Of a stretch of 40,954 nt of DNA, positions 23,724 through 32,587 are shown piece after piece (within the stretch, counting starts at the first letter, position 1; every line of letters begins with the position of its first letter). The notes under the pieces were generated by a model. That model did no database searches, had not been told where the DNA came from, and saw nothing but the letters and a program-made list of their open reading frames with translations. Source of the DNA: an uncultured Spirochaetales bacterium (lineage in GTDB: Bacteria; Spirochaetota; Spirochaetia; Sphaerochaetales; Sphaerochaetaceae); contig CASFDA010000015.1 in assembly GCA_949293335.1 (NCBI GenBank), forward strand, positions 1-40,954, written 5' to 3'. Both the position numbers and the translations under genes were made by a program.

Positions 23724-25511
23724 ATGGCATTCAAGAACTATATTCTAGTGTGCGGCGGAACTGGCTGCGAGTCATCCCGTTCTGATCTGATTTACAGGAA
23801 CCTGATCGAGGAGGCCAAGGCCCAGGGCGTGGGTGATGATGTGCAGGTCATCAAGACAGGATGTTTTGGTTTCTGTGAGCAGGGGCCTATTGTAAAGGTA
23901 CTTCCTGAGGACAGTTTCTATGTCCAGGTAAAGCCTGAGGACGCAAAAGAGATCATCGCAGAGCACGTTGTCAAGGGAAGAGAGATCACAAGACTCCAGT
24001 ATGGTCATGTGAAGAAGAAAGCCTATGAAGAAGTTGAGGATATCCAGTTCTACCAGAAACAGGAGAGAATTGTCCTCAGGAACTGCGGCTCAATCGATCC
24101 GGAGAATATTGATGAGTACATTGCCCGAGACGGATACAAGGCACTTGAGAAAGTGCTTTTCGAGATGACTCCGGATGATGTCATCAATGAACTGAAGACT
24201 GCTGGTTTGCGTGGACGCGGTGGTGCAGGCTTCCCGACATGGATGAAATGGAACTTCACAAAGCAGGCTGAAGGGGATGAGAAGTTTGTCGTCTGTAACG
24301 CTGATGAGGGCGACCCGGGAGCGTACATGGACCGTTCGACTCTCGAAGGTGACCCGCATTCTGTTCTCGAGGCCATGACAATTTGTGGAAAGACCATTGG
24401 TGCACACCATGGTTACATATACATCAGGGCAGAGTATCCACTTGCAATCCACAGACTCGAAGTTGCAATGAAACAGGCGAGGGAGTATGGCCTTCTTGGA
24501 AAAGACATACTCGGTTCTGGTTTTGACTATGATATTGAGATCAGGCTTGGAGCAGGTGCGTTTGTCTGCGGTGAGGAGACAGCTCTCCTGCAGTCCATTG
24601 AAGGACATAGGGGAATGCCTCAGCCACGTCCGCCATTCCCGGCAGTAAAGGGTCTTTGGGGCAAGCCGACTGTAATCAATAACGTCGAGACTTGGGCAAA
24701 TATCCCTGTGATCATCACGAAGGGTGGTGCATGGTTCAGCTCTATCGGAACAGAGGACAGCCATGGAACGAAGGTCTTCGCACTTACTGGCAAGATCTGC
24801 AATTCGGGCCTTGTCGAAGTCCCGATGGGAACAACCCTCAGGGAGATCGTTTTCGATATCGGTGGTGGCATTGCGAACGGCAAGAAATTCAAGGCTGTCC
24901 AGACAGGCGGACCTTCAGGTGGTGTTATCACAGAAGAGAACCTCGATACTCCGATCGATTTCGGTTCCCTCCAGAGGATTGGTTCGATGATGGGTTCAGG
25001 CGGAATGATCGTCATGAACGAGGACGACTGCATCGTCGATGTCGCCAAGTTCTATCTGAACTTTACGGTCGATGAGTCATGTGGAAAGTGTGCTCCTTGC
25101 CGTATAGGTGGAAAGAGCCTCTATAACCTTCTTGAGAAGATCACTCAGGGCAAGGCAACAGAAGCTGATGTCGAGCAGATGAGGACAATTGCACATGCAA
25201 TGCAGAAAGGTTCGCTCTGTGCTCTTGGCCAGACTGCACCGAATCCTGTCCTCTCAACGCTCAGGTACTTCCCTGAGGAGTACAGGGCACACATCGAGGA
25301 CAAGAAGTGTCCGAGCGGAAAATGCAAGAAGCTCATACAGTACCAGATTGATCCGAACAAGTGTATCGGATGTACTGCTTGCGCACGCAAGTGCCCTGTT
25401 GGTGCTATCTCTGGTGAGGTGAGGAAGCCTCATACTATCAATCCTCAGGTCTGTATCAAATGTGGCGTCTGCAGGGACACATGTAAGTTCTCCGCTATCA
25501 GCGTTCATTAA
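23724..25511 (+). CDS. hydB: NADH-binding NuoF-like subunit of a bifurcating [FeFe] hydrogenase (HydB)
   Basis: The protein has 595 residues. Domains in order are a thioredoxin-like [2Fe-2S] domain (CGGTGC ... TGCFGFC), the NuoF FMN/NADH core (GLRGRGGAGFPTWMKW), the [4Fe-4S] site ESCGKCAPCRIGG, and a C-terminal double [4Fe-4S] ferredoxin (CIGCTACARKCP and CIKCGVCRDTC). This layout matches HydB of Thermotoga-type electron-bifurcating hydrogenases, which couples NADH and ferredoxin to hydrogen. The start at 23724 (MAFKNYILVCGG) is chosen by family N-terminus, with GAGGAG upstream. Confidence 0.95.
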   Translation: MAFKNYILVCGGTGCESSRSDLIYRNLIEEAKAQGVGDDVQVIKTGCFGFCEQGPIVKVLPEDSFYVQVKPEDAKEIIAEHVVKGREITRLQYGHVKKKAYEEVEDIQFYQKQERIVLRNCGSIDPENIDEYIARDGYKALEKVLFEMTPDDVINELKTAGLRGRGGAGFPTWMKWNFTKQAEGDEKFVVCNADEGDPGAYMDRSTLEGDPHSVLEAMTICGKTIGAHHGYIYIRAEYPLAIHRLEVAMKQAREYGLLGKDILGSGFDYDIEIRLGAGAFVCGEETALLQSIEGHRGMPQPRPPFPAVKGLWGKPTVINNVETWANIPVIITKGGAWFSSIGTEDSHGTKVFALTGKICNSGLVEVPMGTTLREIVFDIGGGIANGKKFKAVQTGGPSGGVITEENLDTPIDFGSLQRIGSMMGSGGMIVMNEDDCIVDVAKFYLNFTVDESCGKCAPCRIGGKSLYNLLEKITQGKATEADVEQMRTIAHAMQKGSLCALGQTAPNPVLSTLRYFPEEYRAHIEDKKCPSGKCKKLIQYQIDPNKCIGCTACARKCPVGAISGEVRKPHTINPQVCIKCGVCRDTCKFSAISVH

Positions 25512-25522
25512 GGAGGTTTTGA

Positions 25523-27262
25523 ATGAGTATTCATTTGACTATAAACGGTATTCCTGTTGAGGTTGAGCCGGGGACAAGTGTCCTTGAGGCAGCGAAGAAA
25601 GCAGGAGTCAGGATTCCGACTCTCTGCTATCACCCTGATCTGAAGCCATTCGGATCATGTGGTCTCTGCATCTGCAAGCAGGAAGGTTCTGCGAAGATCC
25701 TCAGGGCTTGTGCAACACCTTGTGCAGAAGGAATGAAGATCATTACACATGATGATGAGCTTTATCAGGTAAGAAAAACGATCATCGAACTGACAATGAG
25801 CACGCATCCGTCTTCTTGTCTCACATGTGTCAGAAACAATAATTGTGAGCTTCAGAAGCTTGCAATCGAGTATGGGGTGCGCGAGCAGCCGTTCGAGGAG
25901 AGGATCAAGGAAAGGAAAGTTGATGATTCGACAGGAGTCATCGTCATGGATCCGTACAAGTGCATCAAGTGCGGCCGCTGTGTACAGGTCTGCCAGCAGC
26001 TTCAGGGTGTATATGCCCTTGATTTCATCGGAAGGGGAGACAATACGACGATGAGCCCAGCTGCAAACCTTCCTTTGAATTCATCGCCATGCATCAAGTG
26101 CGGCCAGTGCGTGGTGCATTGCCCGGTTGGTGCCCTTTACGAGCAGGATGATGTGTCGAAGATGATGAAGGCGATACACGATCCGACAAAAGTTGTCTGC
26201 GTGCAGATGGCTCCTTCTGTCAGAGTTGCAATCGGTGAAGAGTTTGGACTCAAGCCTGGTGAGATCTCCACAGGGAAGCTCTATACAGCTCTCAGAAGAC
26301 TCGGATGTGACTATGTGTTCGATACTAATTTCGGTGCTGATCTCACTATCATGGAAGAGGGAAGCGAACTTGTGGACAGGATCAAGAACGGTGGTGTCCT
26401 TCCTCAGTTCACATCATGTTGCCCGGGATGGATCAATTATATCGAGGAGTATTATCCGGATCTCCTTGACAATCTTTCCAGTGCAAAGAGCCCGATGATG
26501 ATGCAGGGTGCGGTGACTAAGAGCTATTTTGCAGAAAAGGCTAAAATCGCTCCTGAGAACATCTATTCTGTGGCGATCATGCCATGCACAGCAAAGAAAG
26601 ATGAGATCAAAAGACCGATTTCCGCTTACAAGGACGGGGACGTTGATGTGGTTCTTACTACCAGGGAGCTTGCAAGGATCATCAGCCAGTATGGTATAGA
26701 CTTCGCAAACCTTGAAGAGGGCGAGGTAGATAGTCCTATCGGAGAGTATACAGGAGCTGCAACGATCTTTGGTGTTACTGGAGGCGTGATGGAGGCGGCT
26801 GTAAGGACAGCATATAACCTCGTTACAGGAAAGGAACTCGAGAAGGTCGAGGTAAATGCTGTACGCGGTCTAGAAGAGGTAAAGAAGGGTGTTGTCGACT
26901 TTGCCGGAACTCCTGTGAACGTTGCCGTTGTACATGGTATGGCCAACGCAAAGGATATTCTTGACGAGATCAGGGAAGCCAAGAAGAAGGGAGAGAAGGT
27001 TCCTTATGACTTCGTGGAGTTCATGGCTTGCCGAGGCGGTTGTATCGCGGGTGGCGGCCAGCCGATCGGAACGGATGATGATGTGAGGAAGAAGAGGACT
27101 GATGGCCTTTACGCAGACGATGAGAAATGTACTCTGCGTCGTTCTCACGAGAATCCTTCGATCAAGAAGATCTATAGCGAGTATCTCGGTGCTCCTCTGA
27201 GCCACAAGGCACATGAGCTGTTGCACGCGACATTCTCAGCTAAACCACTTTACAAGGACTGA
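25523..27262 (+). CDS. hydA: [FeFe] hydrogenase catalytic subunit (HydA)
   Basis: The protein has 579 residues. It reduces protons to hydrogen at the H-cluster, which is complete: L1 TSCCPGWINY, L2 MPCTAKKDE and L3 FMACRGGCIAGGGQP. The N-terminus has a plant-type [2Fe-2S] domain, a His-Cys3 [4Fe-4S] site (HPSSCLTCVRNNNCEL) and two [4Fe-4S] clusters (CIKCGRCVQVC, CIKCGQCVVHCP). This domain order fits group A3 trimeric enzymes. AAGGAGG lies seven bases upstream of the start. No hydE, hydF or hydG maturase gene is in the window. Confidence 0.96.
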   Translation: MSIHLTINGIPVEVEPGTSVLEAAKKAGVRIPTLCYHPDLKPFGSCGLCICKQEGSAKILRACATPCAEGMKIITHDDELYQVRKTIIELTMSTHPSSCLTCVRNNNCELQKLAIEYGVREQPFEERIKERKVDDSTGVIVMDPYKCIKCGRCVQVCQQLQGVYALDFIGRGDNTTMSPAANLPLNSSPCIKCGQCVVHCPVGALYEQDDVSKMMKAIHDPTKVVCVQMAPSVRVAIGEEFGLKPGEISTGKLYTALRRLGCDYVFDTNFGADLTIMEEGSELVDRIKNGGVLPQFTSCCPGWINYIEEYYPDLLDNLSSAKSPMMMQGAVTKSYFAEKAKIAPENIYSVAIMPCTAKKDEIKRPISAYKDGDVDVVLTTRELARIISQYGIDFANLEEGEVDSPIGEYTGAATIFGVTGGVMEAAVRTAYNLVTGKELEKVEVNAVRGLEEVKKGVVDFAGTPVNVAVVHGMANAKDILDEIREAKKKGEKVPYDFVEFMACRGGCIAGGGQPIGTDDDVRKKRTDGLYADDEKCTLRRSHENPSIKKIYSEYLGAPLSHKAHELLHATFSAKPLYKD

Positions 27263-27270
27263 TAATCAAT

Positions 27271-27309
27271 CAATGGGACTGCACTTTTTGATGCAGCCCC
27301 ATTGTTTTC
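27271..27309 (+). terminator. Rho-independent terminator after hydA
   Basis: CAATGGG-a-CTGCA pairs with TGCAG-c-CCCATTG around an eight-base loop, with one mismatch and a TTGTTTT tail. It starts eight bases after the hydA stop and abuts the convergent lipoprotein gene. Confidence 0.85.
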
Positions 27310-27311
27310 AT

Positions 27312-29360
27312 TTACTCAGCATTTCTTGTATTGATCCTGAATATCTCTATTGAATTTCCTCCTGTGGTACAGTTGTAGATGATGAGTCTGGATCCATCCG
27401 GAGAAAGTTCCATCCTGTCATATTCTCCACTTAGCGTGATCTCTGATGACTCAGTGAGGTTTCCCGCATCGCTTACAGAAAAGAGATGCAGGGCCAAATC
27501 ATTTCCAAGAGCATATACGAATCCGTTTTCTTCGTTCGCGGCAAGATCAAGGACATCATAGTCGAGTGCTATGTAGTTTTTCTTGACATCGTCGTATGGA
27601 TCATGGCTTCCGATATAGCCATTTCCTCCTATGATGACCACATTGTCATAAGATACCATGTCACTTGCGTTCTCATATGAGCTGTTCGTAAGATTCTTTA
27701 TCTGGTATTGCTTCGACTTGTCTGGGAAGTGGGATGTGCGCCCGAAGCGGAACATCTCTCCGCTGGTTGTGATTATGATATAAGACTCTTCGTCAGGGGA
27801 GATCGTGATTGCAGCTGGTCCATAGAACGTTGACGAGTAGTTGATTGCGGCTCTCGTGTAGTCATATCCGCTGTATGGGAAGAACTCCGGGTCAGGACTA
27901 AGGTTCTCGATGACCCTCTCGAGCGTGATCACCCTGTTCTCGCTGTCGGATGCGAGTATCACATACCGTTCTGTCAGCGAATCATAGAAGCTGAATGGCA
28001 GAACACGTGTGAATGTTCCGAGAGAAAGCGAATCTTTCATATCTCCTGTATTCTGGATTTCCGTTATTTCACCCGTTGACGTGTTGTAGTTGAGGTGTAT
28101 CGTGTCAGGATTGTCATTTGTTCCGAGGAGTATGGCAACATTTCCGCTGTCATCCATGATCCGGGATACTGCAGTTACAGGGGTGTTTGCAACTCCTTCT
28201 ATCTGATAACTTCCAAAGCTTTCGATCACACGAACTGAGTTTGTTGTGAGTTCGCAGAGCTGCAGACTCTGGTCCTGTCCATTTATAAGGAGGAATTTCC
28301 CGTCTGGCAGGAAATGCACCATACTTCCGTGCCCGAGTGAAAGACCTTTCTCATCAGATACATTGACGCTATTTCCAGGGACTCCTATTGCTGTATTGTC
28401 AAAAGACTCGAAGGTGATTCCAGTAGAACCATATGAGCCGATTTTGTCTGTATAGGCAACTGCGTCGATCCTGTGCTGTCCATGTTCTACCTTGAATGAT
28501 ATGGTCTTGCCTTCTGCAAGGTAATTTCCGTCAAGGTACCATGTGACTGTATAGTTGCGGAGAGTTGAGTTATTGGGTTCGAGATTGACGGTTATGCTCT
28601 TGCCGGCCTCGACATTCTCATCCAGCCCTGTAATTGAGCACAATACAGGTACCCCTGAATCATTTAGGAGCTGCAGTGTTCCGGGCGAAGAGGGAAACTC
28701 AGAGAGTATCAGTTCTATCTCCTTTTCGCTGGTCATCTGATCAACGATCCGGACTGCCTCTGTGAAACCTGCCACCAGTTCGCCTTGTGAATACAGCCGT
28801 CCTTGCAGTATATATGATCCGCTTTCAAGATTCATTCTGCTGTATTCAGCGCTAGCAGAACTGTATCCGATTTCAATATCGCTCTTTTCGCTTACACTTT
28901 CTCCCTGCTTTGTCAGTTCGACCTCAAATTCCGGATCCTCGACTTTGTTCGCATCCCAGGTCACTGTTACATGGAGGTTGCCCTCTCCGATCAGTGAGTT
29001 GAGCTTGATTGTTGCGCTCGTATTGTTCTGACTGAGCGTGAAAGTCGTTGTACCTTCGACGATCATGTCATTGTTCTCATTGAGACCCGTCGCGTGAAGT
29101 TCCCATTCTCCTATTGGAAGTCCTTCCAAAGTCGCGCTTGTCCTCTCTGTCGTCAGCGAAAATGAAGCTCCTCCCGGGCCTGTTCCAGAAATCTGGTATT
29201 TTACTACCTCCAGTGGATAGTCTTCCGGTACTATGACCCTTGTGTTTGTCGAAGAATCCAGTATGACTCTCAATGATGCAGTGGAATTCTCTCCCTGACA
29301 TGATGCCAAAAGGAGCATGATGCATAGAAGTGTCAGAAACAGCAAGTTCTTTTTAGTCAT
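27312..29360 (-). CDS. Lipoprotein with Ig-like N-terminal modules and a beta-propeller-like C-terminus
   Basis: The protein has 682 residues. A lipoprotein signal ends at LLLASC (Cys about residue 21). Residues ~25-340 look like beta-sandwich modules; one contains VTWYLDGNYLAEGKTISF, similar to the WYVDGEL module of the lipoprotein at 1-1814. From ~345 on, recurring strands such as FLPDGKFLLIN, VYALGNDLALHLFSV and ELSPDGSRLIIYN suggest a WD40/YVTN-like propeller. It is probably a surface lipoprotein; ligand unknown. AAGGAGG before the ATG is a strong ribosome binding site. The gene is alone, convergent with hydA and divergent from the EIIA gene. Confidence 0.8.
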   Translation of the reverse strand: MTKKNLLFLTLLCIMLLLASCQGENSTASLRVILDSSTNTRVIVPEDYPLEVVKYQISGTGPGGASFSLTTERTSATLEGLPIGEWELHATGLNENNDMIVEGTTTFTLSQNNTSATIKLNSLIGEGNLHVTVTWDANKVEDPEFEVELTKQGESVSEKSDIEIGYSSASAEYSRMNLESGSYILQGRLYSQGELVAGFTEAVRIVDQMTSEKEIELILSEFPSSPGTLQLLNDSGVPVLCSITGLDENVEAGKSITVNLEPNNSTLRNYTVTWYLDGNYLAEGKTISFKVEHGQHRIDAVAYTDKIGSYGSTGITFESFDNTAIGVPGNSVNVSDEKGLSLGHGSMVHFLPDGKFLLINGQDQSLQLCELTTNSVRVIESFGSYQIEGVANTPVTAVSRIMDDSGNVAILLGTNDNPDTIHLNYNTSTGEITEIQNTGDMKDSLSLGTFTRVLPFSFYDSLTERYVILASDSENRVITLERVIENLSPDPEFFPYSGYDYTRAAINYSSTFYGPAAITISPDEESYIIITTSGEMFRFGRTSHFPDKSKQYQIKNLTNSSYENASDMVSYDNVVIIGGNGYIGSHDPYDDVKKNYIALDYDVLDLAANEENGFVYALGNDLALHLFSVSDAGNLTESSEITLSGEYDRMELSPDGSRLIIYNCTTGGNSIEIFRINTRNAE

Positions 29361-29432
29361 ATGATTGCGTTCCTCCTTTTTGATCTACACATCTGATAGA
29401 GCCGCATGATGTGATTTTGCTCACTTTTTTGA

Positions 29433-29438
29433 TATAAT
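29433..29438 (+). promoter_or_regulatory. Extended -10 promoter of a probably leaderless mRNA (EIIA gene)
   Basis: TGATATAAT gives an extended -10 element whose hexamer ends seven bases before the ATG at 29446. Transcription should start at or next to the start codon. There is no ribosome binding site. The -35 region is weak. Confidence 0.6.
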
Positions 29439-29445
29439 CAGACGC

Positions 29446-29856
29446 ATGATAAGCGGATGCGTAATTGAGAATTTGAAAGCGTCTTGTCCGGAAGAGGCAA
29501 TCAAGATAATGATGGCAGGGCTAGGTTTCAATGAATCTTCTCCTGCAGTTGCTGCGGTTCTTGAGAGGGAAAAGAAGATGAATACATATGTAGGACATTC
29601 TGTTTCACTGCCGCATGCAAAGACAGATCAAGTGAAGAATATTGTATTTGCTTTTGCCCGGAGCCTGGATGGGATTGCATGGGGTGACGGAATTGCCCAT
29701 TTGATCGTCCTTACACTCTCTGGAGTGGAGAAGTCTGGACCTCATGTGATATTTCTTTCTGAAATTGCCCGTTTCCTCTCTGATGAAGAGATCAGGGAAC
29801 GTCTTATGGACGCTAGATGTGAAGAGGAAATAAGGGAGGTCCTTCGTTCTCTATGA
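29446..29856 (+). CDS. PTS EIIA type-2 (fructose/PtsN-like) domain protein
   Basis: The protein has 136 residues, a single EIIA domain of the fructose/mannitol/PtsN class. The phospho-acceptor His is in GHSVSLPHAKTD near residue 57. FARSLDGIAWGDG and LIVLTLSG fit the family fold. A stand-alone domain with no EIIB or EIIC neighbour suggests a regulatory PtsN-like role rather than sugar uptake. The gene probably makes a leaderless mRNA. Its stop overlaps the next gene start (ATGA). Confidence 0.85.
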   Translation: MISGCVIENLKASCPEEAIKIMMAGLGFNESSPAVAAVLEREKKMNTYVGHSVSLPHAKTDQVKNIVFAFARSLDGIAWGDGIAHLIVLTLSGVEKSGPHVIFLSEIARFLSDEEIRERLMDARCEEEIREVLRSL

Positions 29857-30332
29857 TTCATAAACTGGCTATTCTGGGTATTCTTGCCTCAATCGCCTAT
29901 ATGGTTTATAGCTCGATGTATCTCGGGAAGATATATATCTTTGTCATTCTCGCAATGATTGTCCTCTCTGTAATCTATTATGTGACAACAAGCGTTATCA
30001 CCAGAAAAATGGTTGAGAAGGGTCTTGGAAAAAAAGCTTCATTTGCGCTTGCTGCGGGTATAGTGAGTGCCGATGGGACATCTATAACTCCTGGCATGTT
30101 CATTGTTTCTGATGATATGCTGCTCTTTTACAAGAGGAAAGGAGATCTGGGAGGAGTCTCAATCGTGTGGTCTCTCTCTGTTTCCTCTCTTGGAAGTTAT
30201 TCGATCGGGAAGATAGACGAACATCATATTGGAATAGAGATCAAGGACAATAGGGAAGAGAGCGTCAAGTTCTCGTCACGGAAGTTCCCTTCTGAGGAAG
30301 ACGCTTTCCGTAAAGCCCTTGGCTGGTCCTGA
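29853..30332 (+). CDS. Small membrane protein of unknown function
   Basis: The protein has 159 residues. Two hydrophobic helices (residues ~4-20 and ~27-47) are followed by a soluble, beta-rich domain of about 100 residues that resembles PH-like membrane-protein domains only loosely. No family is recognised. The start overlaps the EIIA stop by four bases, so the two are translationally coupled. Confidence 0.7.
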   Translation: MIHKLAILGILASIAYMVYSSMYLGKIYIFVILAMIVLSVIYYVTTSVITRKMVEKGLGKKASFALAAGIVSADGTSITPGMFIVSDDMLLFYKRKGDLGGVSIVWSLSVSSLGSYSIGKIDEHHIGIEIKDNREESVKFSSRKFPSEEDAFRKALGWS

Positions 30333-30355
30333 TCTGGCCGATATTGCCTGTTACG

Positions 30356-30399
30356 CCATCTCTTGAAGTGAAACTACACTTTCCTTCATGAAGAGATGG
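30356..30399 (+). promoter_or_regulatory. Hairpin flanking the start codon of the gene at 30388
   Basis: CCATCTCTT (30356-30364) and AAGAGATGG (30391-30399) are perfect inverted copies; AAGTG and CACTT can pair inside. The ATG at 30388 is just inside the right arm and there is no clear ribosome binding site, so the fold may control initiation. Confidence 0.55.
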
Positions 30400-30912
30400 C
30401 TTTTGTTTTTGCTTCTTGTCCTGACATTGCTTTTGCCGGCATATTCCATGAGCCTGAATATCGGGATCGATGGGGTAGCTCTCGATAGCTTCTTCCTTGA
30501 TGGAAAGCGAATAGGAGGAAGTGTTGCACTGAGATATGGCAAAGTCAGATGCTCGCTTGATCTTGCATATGCGTTTGATTTGAGCAGAGAGTATTCTCTT
30601 TTGGATATTGGAGCAGCTGTAGACGTTTATCCATTTGATAATCTGGGCCTTTTCTTCGGAGTTGATCTTATCCGATATGGCAGGTACTTTGGATCGGGTA
30701 GTCCCGATAAGAGGGATATCTTCTTTTCGTCAATCAGAATAGGATGGACCTTTTCTTTTCCATATTTCTATATAGAACCAAGACTTGTTATCACGGATCC
30801 CGCAAGGCTCAATCAGGATGCGTTGGCACATCTGACTAAAAGTTTTCTCTGCTACGGGAATTACTATGCTGCATTGTTGATTGGTATCCAGATCGATGAC
30901 CTTATGAGATAA
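30388..30912 (+). CDS. Secreted protein, possibly an outer-membrane beta-barrel
   Basis: The protein has 174 residues. A clear signal peptide (MKRWLLFLLLVLTLLLPAYS) is followed by alternating amphipathic strands with aromatic ends, such as SVALRYGKVRCSLDLAYAF and FFSSIRIGWTFSFPYFYIEP, typical of small outer-membrane barrels. Family not recognised. It lacks a visible ribosome binding site and its start lies in a hairpin. It is 55 bp after the membrane-protein gene and ten bases before the next lipoprotein gene. Confidence 0.7.
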   Translation: MKRWLLFLLLVLTLLLPAYSMSLNIGIDGVALDSFFLDGKRIGGSVALRYGKVRCSLDLAYAFDLSREYSLLDIGAAVDVYPFDNLGLFFGVDLIRYGRYFGSGSPDKRDIFFSSIRIGWTFSFPYFYIEPRLVITDPARLNQDALAHLTKSFLCYGNYYAALLIGIQIDDLMR

Positions 30913-30922
30913 AGGAGGATTT

Positions 30923-31765
30923 ATGACACTCAGGGAAAACGGAAACAGGATCGTTGCAATTCTGCTTGTCGCACTGCTTCTCTACTCATGCACAATGGGC
31001 ATTTCAGGTCCGGAAGCTCTCTCTGACAGGGCTTTGATTTCCCGTTCTTCAAGGTTGATAGAACTATATCTTGAAGATCTGGAGAATCTGGACAGTAATG
31101 AGCTTGAAAGCGAAATGCCGGGGTTTGAGAAAGAGCTAGAGAAAGGTTTTACTGCCAGGGATATTGCAACACGCACATTGGAGGAAGGAGGCAGGGAGTA
31201 TCTGGAATTCTGCATATATGCCGATGATTATGCAGATGTGGATGAAGTTCTCACAGCTGCGGAACCTCTGATCGGTGATGAGGACATGTCGAAGTTGAAG
31301 GAGGACGTGGAAAGAGCAAAGCAGATCATCTATGAAGAAGGAGAAATTGCTTCTAGAGCTCTTACCAATCAGGAGAGACAGGCTTTTTACAGGGACTTGT
31401 CTAAACTAGTGATCAAGAGTGTTGTGCTGTTGACTGCTGCTATTGTGTACGCATGTGTTCCAAATATGATGTTCTGGGGAAAAGTATCCGCTGCATGTGC
31501 GGTTGCTGTCGCAGCTGGTGTCCTTGCTGTGACCATCATGGCTATTGTCCAATATTCACAGACAGGAAATTCAGGTATGGCATTTGATCAATGGCTTGAA
31601 GATGTGTCTGCTGAACCGACCGCTGCGTGGGCTATAGCTTCTGCCATGATAAGCACTAATGTTGCAATGGGAAGGACTCCTCTTCTGACGGCTTTGATAA
31701 TAGGGGTGTTCGCTATTTTCAATGTGGTTTCAGAAGTTAAGACAATGATAGACAAATACAAATGA
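30923..31765 (+). CDS. Lipoprotein with internal transmembrane helices, function unknown
   Basis: The protein has 280 residues. Signal and lipobox end at LLYSC (Cys about residue 23). Residues ~45-145 are acidic and helical. Two adjacent hydrophobic segments (~165-183 and ~189-212) and a third near 250-270 look membrane-spanning, which is odd for a lipoprotein. AAAGGAGG before the ATG is a strong ribosome binding site. No family is recognised. It is the last gene of the 29446-31765 cluster. Confidence 0.7.
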   Translation: MTLRENGNRIVAILLVALLLYSCTMGISGPEALSDRALISRSSRLIELYLEDLENLDSNELESEMPGFEKELEKGFTARDIATRTLEEGGREYLEFCIYADDYADVDEVLTAAEPLIGDEDMSKLKEDVERAKQIIYEEGEIASRALTNQERQAFYRDLSKLVIKSVVLLTAAIVYACVPNMMFWGKVSAACAVAVAAGVLAVTIMAIVQYSQTGNSGMAFDQWLEDVSAEPTAAWAIASAMISTNVAMGRTPLLTALIIGVFAIFNVVSEVKTMIDKYK

Positions 31766-31775
31766 TTATTTTCAA

Positions 31776-31813
31776 GGCCACAGATTTTGCATAGCGGTTA
31801 ACTGTGGCCATTT
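31776..31813 (+). terminator. Hairpin terminator after the lipoprotein gene
   Basis: GGCCACAG and CTGTGGCC form a perfect eight-base stem with an 18-base loop, followed by ATTTTC. It begins ten bases after the stop at 31765. The long loop makes it less certain than the others. Confidence 0.6.
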
Positions 31814-32101
31814 TCAAGTTCAAGTCTCTTTTCAAGTATGAATGGGAAAATGACTAGTTGTTGTGACTGGAAGTACAGTTAGCTCCACGCATGTGGAGAT
31901 ATTCTTAATTGATGATAGCGCAGTCGCAGACGGAATTAGTTAGATGTCATCTTATGTTTTAGCAAAGATGCAAGGATTAAGTTCTTACATTAAGACAAGG
32001 ATCCTTCATTTTAGACTTGGTTATTGCATTTCTATTACTTTATCCCGAAATCGGCAAGAAGACTTCCTCCTCTATAGGATAGAAATGAATTGCTAGATGC
32101 A

Positions 32102-32130
32102 TTGGACAAATCAATTCAATATGATACAAT
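32102..32130 (+). promoter_or_regulatory. Promoter of the tnpB remnant
   Basis: TTGGAC (32102-32107), a 17-bp spacer and TACAAT (32125-32130), with TG before the -10, form a good sigma-70 promoter. The ATG at 32136 is only five bases downstream, so any mRNA would be nearly leaderless. Confidence 0.6.
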
Positions 32131-32135
32131 AAATT

Positions 32136-32549
32136 ATGGATGAATCTGAGCGCATCTTGAAGAACAATATGATAAAGGAGAGGGGAAAGGAAACCCGTCT
32201 CCGACACGCCTCGATGCGCCCGTTCTGCGTGGAGCTGAAGCTCGACCTGAAATGCCTGAACAAGACAGAACAGGAAAAGCTCTTGCGCTATTTCACACAG
32301 TGCAGATGGCTCTGCAATTACCTTATCTCGCTTGATACTGATGCCTTCAGGACATTCAACACAATGACAAAGGACATCACATCCCTTGATAAGGACGGCA
32401 ATGCTGTCGAACGCCAGCTTACCATGCCAGCCAAGTTCATCCAGTCGGTGTATTCGTCTCTCAAGTGTGATATGGCATCCCTTGCAGAAAAGCGCAAGAA
32501 GACAGGAAAGAAGAACGGGAAGCTCCATCCTCTAAGCGTTAGCGAATGA
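32136..32549 (+). pseudogene. tnpB: Truncated TnpB (IS200/IS605 OrfB), N-terminal fragment
   Basis: The open frame of 137 residues matches only the N-terminal part of TnpB-type RNA-guided nucleases: VELKLDLKCLNKTEQEKLLRYFTQCRWLCNYL, then an insert, then KFIQSVYSSLKCDMASLAEKRKK and GKKNGKL. It stops just after GKL, where full proteins continue for about 250 more residues including the RuvC domain. The last residues HPLSVSE are read from the right-end hairpin. All catalytic acidic residues are missing, so it cannot cut DNA. It looks like an internal deletion joining the tnpB 5' part to the right end. Confidence 0.75.
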
Positions 32550-32581
32550 TGGAGTAGTTCACCTTTATCGAGTGATCGCTT

Positions 32582-32587
32582 TATAAT
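32582..32587 (+). promoter_or_regulatory. -10 box of a probably leaderless pepT mRNA
   Basis: TATAAT ends seven bases before the pepT ATG at 32595, the same spacing as at 29433. The best -35, TTCACC at 32558-32563, has an 18-bp spacer and is part of the TAGTTCAC right end of the IS remnant. No ribosome binding site is present. Confidence 0.55.

Larger units (their letters stand above)
31883..32562 (+). mobile_element. Internally deleted IS200/IS605-type element (tnpB remnant with end hairpins)
   Basis: A possible left-end hairpin CTCCAC-GCAT-GTGGAG lies at 31883-31898. A right-end hairpin pairs CTCCATC (32523-32529) with GATGGAG (32548-32554), with an inner CTAA/TTAG stem, followed by TAGTTCAC. 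Subterminal hairpins and a tnpB fragment between them fit an IS605-family derivative that has lost tnpA and most of tnpB. The left boundary is uncertain. The rest of 31814-32101 holds no gene that I can see. Confidence 0.55.

Noticed and set aside
24090-24764. 224-codon minus-strand open frame inside hydB
   Set aside because: It lies wholly within the NuoF-like core, which is strongly supported, and has no ribosome binding site or motif.
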